Source: Catonella sp963545085
Lineage (GTDB): Bacteria; Bacillota; Clostridia; Lachnospirales; Lachnospiraceae
DNA: 64,000 bases
Direction: 5' to 3'
Assembly (NCBI GenBank): GCA_963545085.1
Contig: CAUUHV010000008.1
Coordinates: 1-64,000, forward strand
The position numbers and the translations under genes are program-made. Within the stretch, counting starts at the first letter, position 1; every line of letters begins with the position of its first letter. Below, piece after piece: positions 34,448-42,963 of this stretch. Under the pieces are notes generated by a model. That model saw only the letters and a program-made list of their open reading frames with translations, was not told the origin of the DNA and made no database searches.

Positions 34448-35356
34448 GTGTCAATAATTCAAAAAATTGTAAAAATTCAAAACTCAAAACACAAAAGACT
34501 GCTTGATATTGTTCTTATACTTATAGGAACATTTTTGCTTGCGACATCGGTAAATATGATTTATGACCCTATGAAGCTTGTAATGGGGGGATTCGGAGGT
34601 CTTTCAATAATAGTAAAGGATGTGGCGGGAAGGTATGGCGTGATTATTCCCGTATGGCTTACGAACGCTCTGTTAAACATACCGCTTTTTATTATAGCGT
34701 TCTTCCTGTTGGGAAAGGAATTTGTAGCCATAACCTTTTTAGGAGACGTTTCTTTCGCTTTATGGCTATATATAATTCCGGGTGTGGACATCTGCAAGGG
34801 AGATTATCTTCTTGCTATAGTTTTCGGCGGATTGCTTGAAGGCTTCGGAATAGGCAGCATTCTTTTGTCAAATTCCACAAGCGGAGGCACCGATATGGTG
34901 AGTGCCGTGCTTCATAAGTTTTTAAAGCATTATTCCGTGCCTAATATTTTGCTCTTTGTTGACGGACTTATAGTGATTTTGGGAGCCTTCACATTAGGAC
35001 TTAGAAATGCCATGTACGGTGTAATAGCAATCTATATTTTGACAAAGGTTTCCGACGCGATCCTTGAGGGTGTAAAGTTCGCGAAAATGATATATATAAT
35101 TTCGGATGAATACGAAGCTATAGCCTCGTCCATAATGAATACTATGGATAGAGGAGTTACGGGACTTTCCGCAAAGGGAATGTATACCGACAAAAGCAAA
35201 AATATGTTGTTCTGTGTTGTTAACAAGAAAGAAATTGTCGGAATAAAGGAAATTGTTGCTACAATAGACCCGAAAGCCTTTGTAATTGTGAACGATGTAA
35301 GGGAAGTATTCGGTGAAGGCTTTATAGAATATAAACAGAATAGTGCGGTAAGATAG
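34448..35356 (+). CDS. YitT family integral membrane protein
   Basis: A 302-residue protein with about five membrane segments in the first 200 residues (YitT/DUF161), including GGFGGLSIIVKD and the SNSTSGGTDMVSAVLHK signature. A C-terminal cytosolic DUF2179 domain contains RGVTGLSAKGMYTDKSKNMLFCVVNKKE. The start is GTG at 34448. The family is widespread in Firmicutes and its transport or other function is not settled. It may be co-transcribed with the preceding surface genes, 19 bp away. Confidence 0.88.
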   Translation: MSIIQKIVKIQNSKHKRLLDIVLILIGTFLLATSVNMIYDPMKLVMGGFGGLSIIVKDVAGRYGVIIPVWLTNALLNIPLFIIAFFLLGKEFVAITFLGDVSFALWLYIIPGVDICKGDYLLAIVFGGLLEGFGIGSILLSNSTSGGTDMVSAVLHKFLKHYSVPNILLFVDGLIVILGAFTLGLRNAMYGVIAIYILTKVSDAILEGVKFAKMIYIISDEYEAIASSIMNTMDRGVTGLSAKGMYTDKSKNMLFCVVNKKEIVGIKEIVATIDPKAFVIVNDVREVFGEGFIEYKQNSAVR

Positions 35357-35527
35357 TATAAGTATACCTAAGTTTATATGTTTTTTAATAAATATCCTTC
35401 GAAAACGGCATTATACCGTGTGAGCAGTAAATAAAAATAAGTAAGTATAAAATAACGGCAATAAATCGGGCGGGTTTTGTGCATATTTTTCAAAAAATGT
35501 CTGTTTTTAGAATTGCTCGGTAAAATG

Positions 35528-35555
35528 TAACAAAAATAACATTTGCATTTTGTTA
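35528..35555. promoter_or_regulatory. Inverted repeat over the msmX -35 region
   Basis: TAACAAAA (35528-35535) and TTTTGTTA (35548-35555) form a perfect 8-bp inverted repeat with a 12-nt spacer; the right arm contains the -35 TTGTTA. This is a plausible operator. It does not match the catabolite cre consensus well. Confidence 0.4.
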
Positions 35556-35577
35556 AAAAAAAGAATGGTATTATATT
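35550..35577 (+). promoter_or_regulatory. Candidate promoter of msmX
   Basis: TTGTTA (35550-35555), 16-bp spacer, TATATT (35572-35577); TATTAT at 35574-35579 with an 18-bp spacer is an alternative -10. Confidence 0.5.
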
Positions 35578-35700
35578 ATCGTTTTGATGTATTATTTATT
35601 CAGTCAGTAAATTCAGTTCGGTTCTTATCGAGCGGACAGGTTCTCTGTGCGGTCGATTCGGATTTAATATTAACCGACTTAAAAAATTTAGGAGGATTTT

Positions 35701-36816
35701 ATGGCAAGTTTATCATTAAAAAATGTGACAAAGCGTTATCCTAACGGATTTGTTGCGGTAAAAGATTTTAATCTTGAAATCGCGGACAAGGAATTTATCA
35801 TCTTCGTAGGCCCTTCGGGCTGCGGTAAGTCCACTACTCTTCGTATGATTGCGGGACTTGAGGAAATTTCAGGCGGCGATCTTTTTATCGGAGATAAGAG
35901 GGTGAATGATGTTGAGCCTAAGGATAGAGATATCGCGATGGTATTTCAGAACTACGCTCTTTATCCTCACATGTCGGTTTTTGATAATATGGCATTCGGA
36001 CTTAAGCTCAGAAAAACACCTAAGGATGAGATAAAGAGACTTGTTAACGATGCGGCGAGAATCCTTGATCTTGAGAAGCTTCTCGATCGTAAGCCTGCAG
36101 CTCTTTCCGGCGGACAGAGACAGCGTGTTGCGATGGGACGTGCAATCGTTCGTGAGCCTAAGGTATTCCTTATGGATGAGCCTCTCTCTAACCTTGACGC
36201 AAAACTCCGTGTACAGATGCGTATTGAGATAAGTAAGCTTCACCAGAGACTTGAAACAACGATTATTTACGTTACTCATGACCAGACTGAGGCTATGACG
36301 CTCGGTACGAGAATTGTTGTTATGAAAGACGGTTATATACAGCAGGTTGATACTCCTCAGAACCTTTATGAGCACCCTTGCAACAAGTTTGTTGCAGGCT
36401 TCATAGGCTCTCCTGAGATGAACTTTATAGACGCTGTTGTAAAGAAAGAAGGAAACGGTGCGGCTCTTGAGTTCGCCGGCTTTAATATTAAACTTCCGGA
36501 AAATAAAGCAAAGGCTCTTATTGACGGAGGATATGACGGAAAAACTGTTGAGTTCGGTATCCGTCCTGAGGATATACATGATGAGGAAATTTTCATAAGT
36601 AATTCTCCTGATACCACCTTTGAAGCTACTATTAAGGTTTACGAGCTTTTAGGCGCTGAAGTATTCTTATATTTCCCTGTAGGAGATGTTGAGTTTACCG
36701 CAAGAGTTAATCCTCGTACTACTGCAAGGGTTGGAGATACCGTTAAGTTCGCTCTTGACCTTTCGAAGATGCACGTATTTGATAAGGAAACGGGACAGAC
36801 AATAGCTGCAAATTGA
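35701..36816 (+). CDS. msmX: Multi-sugar ABC importer ATPase (MsmX/UgpC type)
   Basis: A complete 371-residue CUT1-family ATPase. Walker A is GPSGCGKST, Q-loop VFQNYALYPHM, signature LSGGQRQR, Walker B VFLMDEPLSNLDA, H-loop VTHDQTEA; the C-terminal ~130 residues form the MalK-like regulatory domain with GIRPEDIHDEE. There is no permease or binding protein next to it, so it is an orphan ATPase of the kind that energises several carbohydrate importers. Its codon use is unlike its neighbours, with many CGT, CTC, ATC and GGC codons, as expected for a highly expressed gene. A strong terminator follows. Confidence 0.92.
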   Translation: MASLSLKNVTKRYPNGFVAVKDFNLEIADKEFIIFVGPSGCGKSTTLRMIAGLEEISGGDLFIGDKRVNDVEPKDRDIAMVFQNYALYPHMSVFDNMAFGLKLRKTPKDEIKRLVNDAARILDLEKLLDRKPAALSGGQRQRVAMGRAIVREPKVFLMDEPLSNLDAKLRVQMRIEISKLHQRLETTIIYVTHDQTEAMTLGTRIVVMKDGYIQQVDTPQNLYEHPCNKFVAGFIGSPEMNFIDAVVKKEGNGAALEFAGFNIKLPENKAKALIDGGYDGKTVEFGIRPEDIHDEEIFISNSPDTTFEATIKVYELLGAEVFLYFPVGDVEFTARVNPRTTARVGDTVKFALDLSKMHVFDKETGQTIAAN

Positions 36817-36831
36817 AAGTGATTTTATATA

Positions 36832-36864
36832 TGCCGGCAGGGTGAGAACTCTGCCGGTGTTTTA
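36832..36864 (+). terminator. Intrinsic terminator of msmX
   Basis: CCGGCAG (36834-36840) pairs perfectly with CTGCCGG (36851-36857), followed by TGTTTTAT. Confidence 0.85.
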
Positions 36865-36904
36865 TGCAAAAAAATGTTAAAATTTCCTAAAAAAGTCTTT
36901 TTTC

Positions 36905-36914
36905 GGGGGGGGGG
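36905..36914 (+). repeat. G10 homopolymer in a promoter-like region
   Basis: Ten consecutive G, preceded by T6C, in an otherwise AT-rich intergenic region. The tract lies just upstream of TATACT (36923-36928), where the spacer between -35 and -10 elements would be, and about 50 bp before the start of the ABC permease gene. Confidence 0.9.
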
Positions 36915-36922
36915 AATTGTCG

Positions 36923-36928
36923 TATACT
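36923..36928 (+). promoter_or_regulatory. Candidate -10 element of the ABC exporter operon
   Basis: TATACT matches five of six consensus bases. No good -35 is seen; at 17-18 bp upstream the sequence is the T6 tract, with the G10 run filling the spacer. Confidence 0.45.
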
Positions 36929-36962
36929 GAAGATAAAGTAATCTGTACCGAGGAGGAAATGA

Positions 36963-39900
36963 ATGTATAATTTTAAACTTTTTTTGAAGTCTACGTTAAG
37001 GAAACCTCTTTTTGTGATTATCTATGTATTTTTAATAGCCGTGTCGAGTATGGCTTTTACTTCCAATGCCATGGAAACCTTGTTTGCCGTAAAATCAATA
37101 GATACGATAAAGAAGTATTATCGTCCTATCGGCTATCTTTCGGGAAATCCCGATGTGAGGGAAGGTAAAGAAATTATATCAAAAAGTCCATATTTAGATA
37201 TTGAAAATGTCATGCTTAACTCAAGAGGAAAACTGATTGATATAGAGAACCCTGATGTGGATGGCGTGGGAGTGAAGAATGCTTATTACAAACATACCAA
37301 TGAGGTTGTTTTTGCAGGAGTTTTAATAAATAAAAGGAAGGTCGATAATCCTAAAGGAAGAGGGTATTATTATGAGATGGAATTTGAAGTAACCGGTATA
37401 GAAGCAGCATTTAAAGATTATATGTCAGTAGGTGACAGCATATACATCCGCAGCATACCAGGGATAGAAGATATCCCTACTCCGGATATTTCTTACTATC
37501 CTACGGAACAGGATGAAGCTTTTGTAAAAGAATATAAAACCCTTGTTAAAGAAAAGAACTATATAGTTCGTGCTTATTATTATGAAAGTAACAAAATTAA
37601 TTCAGTAGGAGTCGCACAAAAAGGTAGAGCGGGTTCAAATTTTATTATACTTCCATTAATTCCTGATGAAAATTCAGGATGTTTTAAAGAGATAAAAAGT
37701 GACGATGACTATCATAAAGAGATGCCGGAGAAATTAAAGAACTATGTGGAATATTTGAATTACAACAGAAGAATGTTATATTTGATGGGAATGAAAGATG
37801 TTTCTCTTTTTCCTACTTTTCAAGAGAAAGCCAAGAGATATTATATTGTGGAGGGCAGAGCGTTAAACGCTGAAGATGATAGGACTAAAAACAAAGTCTG
37901 TCTGATTCATGAGAATTTTGCGAAGTTAAGAGGACTCGGTGTAGGCGACACTATAAAAATGGAAGTAAAGAAAAACACAAGAGCAGAAGATGTAGATGGC
38001 TACGCGATGTGGGAGGATTGGGATATATGGAAGGACAGCCCGGGAGAAGAAGCGGAATTTGAAATAGTGGGCTTATTTAATGATATGGGATTTTATTATA
38101 TTTCACCTTATGGACAGGGGATTTTTGTTCCTGCTTCATGCATTCCTGAAGGGTACAGTAGGAATTATTTGAAAGAAAGTGGTGAAAATAATTACAGTTT
38201 TGTCCTAAAAAACCCTGAGGATATAGAGAGTTTTACAAAAGAGAATGAGAAGAAACTTGGCGACCTCGGCTATACTATTATGTGGGTGGATAACAGTGCC
38301 GAAATGTTCTTAGGAGTTTCAAATAAGATAAAAGAATCGGCAGTAACGGGAACCGTTTTATCGGGATTATTGATGGTAGCGGTACTTTCAGCTGTTTGTA
38401 TTATCTATGTAAATCAAAGAAAAAAGGAATATGCTGTAGCGAAGGCTTTGGGAGCTAAAACGGGTTTCAGCTTTTTCTGCATGGATATGGCGTTTTGTGT
38501 TATAGCTGTGCCGGGAATAATAGCCGGCGCTGTAATCGGACAGAGGAAGATGCTAAAAGATTCGGAGGTGTTGCTTAAACCCTTAGAGGAGTACGCTAAG
38601 AGTGTTAAGTTATCTGCACCTAAGACGGTATGGCTTATTTTAACCATGCTTTGCATATTGGCGTTTATTATTCTTGTTTTAATCATCTGCAATATGGTTT
38701 TAGGAAAGATTCCGGTATTTTCGCTGTTACACGGAAACGGGAAAAAGAATACTGTTTATAAAGCAGGTATTTCCGTGCAGAGCAGCGCATCCGGTATGAA
38801 AAGTGACTTAATTGAAAACACTGCTTTAAGCAACTCGACTGATAAAGGGCGGAAGATTATTTATACCGTAAGCGGTAAGAGCGGCAGGTGGAAGTACGGA
38901 TATATTTTTAAGCATATTATAAGGACAAAGACAAAGACGGTATTTTTTATAGCTATATCCGCAGGAGCGGTACTGTTTTTCGGTTGGCTGAACGGCACGC
39001 TTAGTAAATATAAGGCGGATATTGAAAGCTTTTATAAAGCTACGGTAATTGAGGGAGAGCTTATAAGAACGGACGCTAACGTAACCTTTACGGGAAACTC
39101 CGCCGAAGGTGTAATTCCGCCTGAGTTGGTGTCGGATTTGGAAAAAACTGAGTATATGTCGGAGATATACACTGAAGAAACAGCTTTAATAAATAGCCTT
39201 GATATTGTAGATAAAGGAATTGTGAACGAAAATGTATTACCAATAAGCAAGAATATTATTGCCATCGGAGTAAATGACTGGGAAAAATTTACTATGGAAA
39301 CCGGCTCAGGAATTTCCGTGAAATTTACCGGAGGCTATACAGGTGAATATTTCACAAGAGTTAGGGAAGAAGGAGATATTAACGGACATGAAATTATAGT
39401 TCCTGAGGAGTATATGAAATTTAACGGTTTAAAATCCGGTGATGTGGTTTCACTTACACATGAATATTCAAATAATAGCTCAGGTGGGCTTTATTGTAAG
39501 ATTGTAGGCTCTTACAAAGCGGTTCAGGGAGGAGAAAGAGCGAAAAACATAGGAAATTCCGTTATAATTTACAGTCAGACATTAAAAGAGCTGGCTAAGC
39601 AGGATTATCGTTTTTTAACAGCCCGTTTTAAATTTAAAACGGAAAAAAACAGAGAGCTTATTAAAGATAAAAGCAAACTTACAAATCTTGTAACCGAAAA
39701 CAGAGCAGACTCATACTTACGCCTTATTGTATGGGATAGGGAGCTTAGCGAAGTAGTAGAGCCGATGGAAAGAGTGGTATCTTTATTTGAAGTTTTATAC
39801 CCTTTCATTATACTTATAGTGGTCGTTATAGGTATGGGATTTCAAATTCTTATGCTTATGCGACGTAAAAAGGAAGCGACACTTATGCGTCTGCTTGGAA

Positions 39901-40127
39901 GCGGTAAGAGAGAGGTTTGGCGGATTATGTTTACAGGGCACTTGCTGTTATGTGTTTTGGGAATAACTATAGGCATAGCTATTCTGCTTCCTCTTTATAA
40001 AAATATGGCGTTTAGTGTTATTTTAGCCACAGGGCTTTATTTATTGGGAAATGTGGCAGGCGGTATTATCGGAAACTTTTTGATATTGAAGTCTTTTAAA
40101 CTTGAGTTGTTGCAGGAGAGTGAATAG
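36963..40127 (+). CDS. Large FtsX/MacB-type ABC transporter permease
   Basis: A 1054-residue membrane protein made of two FtsX-like halves. Each has an N-terminal helix, a large extracellular domain and a set of membrane segments, for example VTGTVLSGLLMVAVLSAVCIIYVNQRKKEYAVAKALGAK near 460-500 and VLYPFIILIVVVIGMGFQILMLMRRKKEATLMRLLGSG in the second half. The motif of charged residues followed by ALGA or LLGS after the membrane helix is typical of the family. It works with the ATPase encoded 66 bp downstream, probably exporting a lipid, peptide or drug; the cargo is not evident. GAGGAGG precedes the start. Expression may depend on the G10 tract upstream. Confidence 0.85.
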   Translation: MYNFKLFLKSTLRKPLFVIIYVFLIAVSSMAFTSNAMETLFAVKSIDTIKKYYRPIGYLSGNPDVREGKEIISKSPYLDIENVMLNSRGKLIDIENPDVDGVGVKNAYYKHTNEVVFAGVLINKRKVDNPKGRGYYYEMEFEVTGIEAAFKDYMSVGDSIYIRSIPGIEDIPTPDISYYPTEQDEAFVKEYKTLVKEKNYIVRAYYYESNKINSVGVAQKGRAGSNFIILPLIPDENSGCFKEIKSDDDYHKEMPEKLKNYVEYLNYNRRMLYLMGMKDVSLFPTFQEKAKRYYIVEGRALNAEDDRTKNKVCLIHENFAKLRGLGVGDTIKMEVKKNTRAEDVDGYAMWEDWDIWKDSPGEEAEFEIVGLFNDMGFYYISPYGQGIFVPASCIPEGYSRNYLKESGENNYSFVLKNPEDIESFTKENEKKLGDLGYTIMWVDNSAEMFLGVSNKIKESAVTGTVLSGLLMVAVLSAVCIIYVNQRKKEYAVAKALGAKTGFSFFCMDMAFCVIAVPGIIAGAVIGQRKMLKDSEVLLKPLEEYAKSVKLSAPKTVWLILTMLCILAFIILVLIICNMVLGKIPVFSLLHGNGKKNTVYKAGISVQSSASGMKSDLIENTALSNSTDKGRKIIYTVSGKSGRWKYGYIFKHIIRTKTKTVFFIAISAGAVLFFGWLNGTLSKYKADIESFYKATVIEGELIRTDANVTFTGNSAEGVIPPELVSDLEKTEYMSEIYTEETALINSLDIVDKGIVNENVLPISKNIIAIGVNDWEKFTMETGSGISVKFTGGYTGEYFTRVREEGDINGHEIIVPEEYMKFNGLKSGDVVSLTHEYSNNSSGGLYCKIVGSYKAVQGGERAKNIGNSVIIYSQTLKELAKQDYRFLTARFKFKTEKNRELIKDKSKLTNLVTENRADSYLRLIVWDRELSEVVEPMERVVSLFEVLYPFIILIVVVIGMGFQILMLMRRKKEATLMRLLGSGKREVWRIMFTGHLLLCVLGITIGIAILLPLYKNMAFSVILATGLYLLGNVAGGIIGNFLILKSFKLELLQESE

Positions 40128-40193
40128 AGAAACTGAACGGTTCAAACCTTGGAAAGTATAAACTGATAATATATTGGAGATATGGAGGAAGTT

Positions 40194-40868
40194 ATGGCGG
40201 AGCTTAGAATCGAGAACGTTTTTTATAAGTACAGAAAAACGGGAGTGCAGGTTTTAAAAGGAATTTCAGCCTGCTTTGACGGCGGGAAACTTCATGCGGT
40301 GACGGGGCCTTCGGGAAGCGGAAAGACAACCCTGCTCTCTCTTATGATGGGACTCGATGTTCCCGCGAGCGGAGAAATATTTGCTGACGGAGAAGAGTTA
40401 AGCAAACTTGATATGGACTTATACAGGCGCAATAAGGTGGCGATGATTTTTCAGTCTTTTCAGCTTTTTCCATTGCTTACTGCTGAGGAGAATGTCTGCT
40501 ATCCGCTTGAATTAAAGGGAGTAAGCAAGAAAGAAGCTTTAAAAGAGGCGGAAAGATTATTAGGCTTAGTTGAGATTACAAAGGAGAAGTTAAAAAGATT
40601 CCCTTCGCAGCTTTCGGGAGGAGAGCAGCAGAGAGTGGCAATCGCAAGGGCTATAGCTACGGGAGCGGAGATAATCCTTGCAGATGAGCCGACCGGAAAT
40701 CTTGATAAAGAAAATACTTTAAGCATATTTAAACTGTTCAGTAAGTTAGCTAAAGAGCAGGGATATTGTGTTGTGGTGGTAACGCATGATTTGGAGCTTG
40801 CCGGAATGTCCGATAAGGTGTTTAAATTGGACGATGGTGTATTGAAGGAAGAAAGTAATGCAGATTAA
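40194..40868 (+). CDS. ABC transporter ATPase (LolD/MacB type)
   Basis: A 224-residue ATPase of the lipoprotein/peptide exporter class. Walker A is GPSGSGKTT, Q-loop IFQSFQLFPLL, signature LSGGEQQR, Walker B IILADEPTGNLD, H-loop VTHDLELA. ATG at 40194 (GGAGG at 40184-40188, five-base spacing) fits better than ATG at 40182. It is the partner of the large permease gene just upstream. Confidence 0.93.
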   Translation: MAELRIENVFYKYRKTGVQVLKGISACFDGGKLHAVTGPSGSGKTTLLSLMMGLDVPASGEIFADGEELSKLDMDLYRRNKVAMIFQSFQLFPLLTAEENVCYPLELKGVSKKEALKEAERLLGLVEITKEKLKRFPSQLSGGEQQRVAIARAIATGAEIILADEPTGNLDKENTLSIFKLFSKLAKEQGYCVVVVTHDLELAGMSDKVFKLDDGVLKEESNAD

Positions 40869-40928
40869 GCGGTAAATATCAAAATACATAAATTTGTCGG
40901 ATTTATAATGTCATGAAAAGAGGTAGCC

Positions 40929-41621
40929 GTGATTACAGATGAAATAAGAAGTGAATTATTTAAAATGCAGGATGAAAAATACAGAGATTTTAACAGCGGA
41001 TTGATTCCGACTGTGGATAAGGACGTTATGATAGGTGTGCGTACCCCTGAACTTAAAAAGTATGCAAAACAGCTTACAAAGGAAAAAAAGACAGAAGAAT
41101 TTTTGGCGGAGCTTCCTCATAAGTATTTTGATGAAAACCAACTCCATGTATTTTTACTTTCTGAAATAAAGGATTATAAGACCTGTGTTAATGAGGTGAA
41201 TAAATTCCTTCCTTATATAGATAACTGGGCTACCTGTGACCAGCTGTCACCGAAAATTTTTAAAAAGCATAAGAAAGAACTGTTTGAATATATTAAAAAA
41301 TGGATAAAGTCGGAGCAAACTTACGCGGTAAGATTTGCTGTAGGTATGTTGATGGAGCATTTCCTTACTGAAGATTTTGAGCTGATTTATCCTGAAATGG
41401 TTGCCGAGGTAAGGTCGGAGGAATATTATATCAATATGATGAGAGCATGGTACTTTGCTACAGCGCTTGTAAAGCAATATGAATCTGTGCTGCCTTATAT
41501 TGAAGAAAAGCGACTTGATACATGGACTCACAATAAAGCAATTCAGAAAGCTGTGGAGAGCTATAGGATTGCAGACGAGCGGAAAACCTATCTTAAGGGG
41601 CTTAAGATTAAGAAATATTAA
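40929..41621 (+). CDS. AlkD-type DNA alkylation repair protein
   Basis: A 230-residue all-helical protein of the DNA alkylation repair (ALK/HEAT-like) family. Typical segments are DEKYRDFNSGLIPTVDKDVMIGVRTPELKKYAKQL, YIDNWATCDQLSPKIFKKH and YYINMMRAWYFATALVK, with conserved Trp, Asp and Arg residues. AlkD glycosylases excise bulky or cationic alkylated bases without base flipping, but some family members lack this activity. Start is GTG. It is not obviously linked to its neighbours. Confidence 0.85.
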   Translation: MITDEIRSELFKMQDEKYRDFNSGLIPTVDKDVMIGVRTPELKKYAKQLTKEKKTEEFLAELPHKYFDENQLHVFLLSEIKDYKTCVNEVNKFLPYIDNWATCDQLSPKIFKKHKKELFEYIKKWIKSEQTYAVRFAVGMLMEHFLTEDFELIYPEMVAEVRSEEYYINMMRAWYFATALVKQYESVLPYIEEKRLDTWTHNKAIQKAVESYRIADERKTYLKGLKIKKY

Positions 41622-41728
41622 TCATCGACTATAGTAGAAAATGAAATAATAGTTTGTATGATTTGGTGTGCAATTTTAATTAAAAATCTTTTATTTTTAT
41701 ACGAATATTTTAAAAGGTCTGCAATCTA

Positions 41729-41749
41729 TGTCATGAATAATTCATGACA
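41729..41749. promoter_or_regulatory. Perfect 21-bp palindrome upstream of the regulator-ftsEX operon
   Basis: TGTCATGAAT, a central A, then the exact mirror ATTCATGACA: a perfect 10-1-10 dyad. It lies 45 bp upstream of the -35 element of the regulator gene and has no U-tract, so it looks like a protein-binding site rather than a terminator. Autoregulation by the PucR/CdaR-type protein is a natural guess. Confidence 0.55.
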
Positions 41750-41793
41750 AATATTTTAATTATTCTAAAATGTCCCTGAATTTTTACCTTTTC

Positions 41794-41822
41794 TTTACTT
41801 TTTTATAAATGAATGGTAGAAT
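41794..41822 (+). promoter_or_regulatory. Promoter of the regulator-ftsEX operon
   Basis: TTTACT (41794-41799), 17-bp spacer, TAGAAT (41817-41822), about 50 bp upstream of the ATG. Confidence 0.6.
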
Positions 41823-41874
41823 TAAAAGTACTTAAAGACATAATGGTGAAAATTCACGATGGTGGGGTGTTGAG

Positions 41875-42963
41875 ATGATTTCAAATCAAATTTTACAGAG
41901 TACAATCGAGGGGCTTAAGGCTATAGCAAGAGTTGACCTTTGTGTAATGGATACGGAGGGCAAGAATCTTGCTTCTACTTTTGAAGGAGCGGAGCAGTTT
42001 GATGACGCGGTTTTAGGATTTGCGGATTCTCCTGCCGAAAGTCAGGTTATTTCCGGTATACAGTTTTTTAAGGTTTTTGACGAGCAGCAGCTTGAATATA
42101 TAGTTCTTGCAAAGGGTGACAGTGATGATGTCTATATGGTAGGTAAAATAGCGGGATTCCAGCTTCAGAATCTTATAATTGCTTATAAGGAAAGATATGA
42201 TAAGGACAATTTTATCAAAAATCTTCTTTTAGACAATTTACTTCTTGTGGATATATATAACAGAGCTAAAAAGCTTCATATAGATGCCGAGGCGAGAAGA
42301 ATCGTTTTTCTTATAGAAACCAGAAATGAAAAGGACATAAATGCGCTTGAAACAGTAAGGAGTCTTTTTTCCGGAAAGACGAAGGATTTTATTACCGCTG
42401 TTGACGAGAAGGATATAATAGTTGTAAAAGAGCTTAGGGATGACGAAAATTATGCGGATATGGACAAGGTGGCGAATACAATGCTGGATATGCTCAATTC
42501 CGAGGCGATGTCGTCCGTAAACGTGTCTTACGGAACCATAGTCGGAGAGATAAAGGACGTTTCCCGCTCATATAAAGAAGCGAAAATGGCGCTTGATGTA
42601 GGAAAAATTTTCTACGAGGAGCAGAATATTGTCGGCTATAACAATTTGGGAATAGGTCGTCTTATATATCAGCTTCCTATGTCGCTTTGTAAGATGTTTA
42701 TTAAAGAAATTTTTGACGGTAAGTCACCTGATGAATTTGATGAAGAAACATTATCCACCATAAACAAGTTTTTTGATAACAGTCTGAATGTTTCGGAAAC
42801 CTCAAGGCAGCTTTATATCCACAGAAATACTCTTGTTTACAGGCTTGATAAATTACAGAAATCCACGAATCTTGATATAAGAGTATTTGATGACGCCATA
42901 ACCTTTAAGATTGCCCTGATGGTGGTTAAGTATATGAAATATATGGAGAGTCTTGACTACTGA
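41875..42963 (+). CDS. PucR/CdaR-type transcriptional regulator
   Basis: A 362-residue regulator. The C-terminal PucR-type helix-turn-helix is clear (FFDNSLNVSETSRQLYIHRNTLVYRLDKLQK, near residues 298-328). The middle resembles the GGDEF-like domain of CdaR regulators (VSYGTIVGEIKDVSRSYKEAKMALDVG). The first ~120 residues form an uncharacterised sensor-like domain. CdaR relatives respond to sugar diacids or other metabolites, but no such pathway is nearby. The stop codon overlaps the ATG of ftsE (TGATG), so the regulator is translationally coupled to the cell-division ABC genes. Confidence 0.85.
   Translation: MISNQILQSTIEGLKAIARVDLCVMDTEGKNLASTFEGAEQFDDAVLGFADSPAESQVISGIQFFKVFDEQQLEYIVLAKGDSDDVYMVGKIAGFQLQNLIIAYKERYDKDNFIKNLLLDNLLLVDIYNRAKKLHIDAEARRIVFLIETRNEKDINALETVRSLFSGKTKDFITAVDEKDIIVVKELRDDENYADMDKVANTMLDMLNSEAMSSVNVSYGTIVGEIKDVSRSYKEAKMALDVGKIFYEEQNIVGYNNLGIGRLIYQLPMSLCKMFIKEIFDGKSPDEFDEETLSTINKFFDNSLNVSETSRQLYIHRNTLVYRLDKLQKSTNLDIRVFDDAITFKIALMVVKYMKYMESLDY

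Larger units (their letters stand above)
35357..35700. other. Intergenic region upstream of msmX
   Basis: This 344-bp AT-rich gap contains a short ACGG/CCGT hairpin near 35409, the inverted repeat and promoter described separately (35528-35577), and a ~120-nt untranslated leader ending in TTAGGAGG before the msmX start. No small gene is supported. Confidence 0.5.

Noticed and set aside
35550..35744. 64-codon frame across the msmX promoter and start
   Set aside because: It overlaps the promoter, leader and start of msmX in another frame and has no ribosome binding site.
41657..41746. 29-codon frame starting MIWCAILIKN between alkD-like and the regulator gene
   Set aside because: No ribosome binding site, and its end overlaps the 21-bp palindrome; not supported as a gene.
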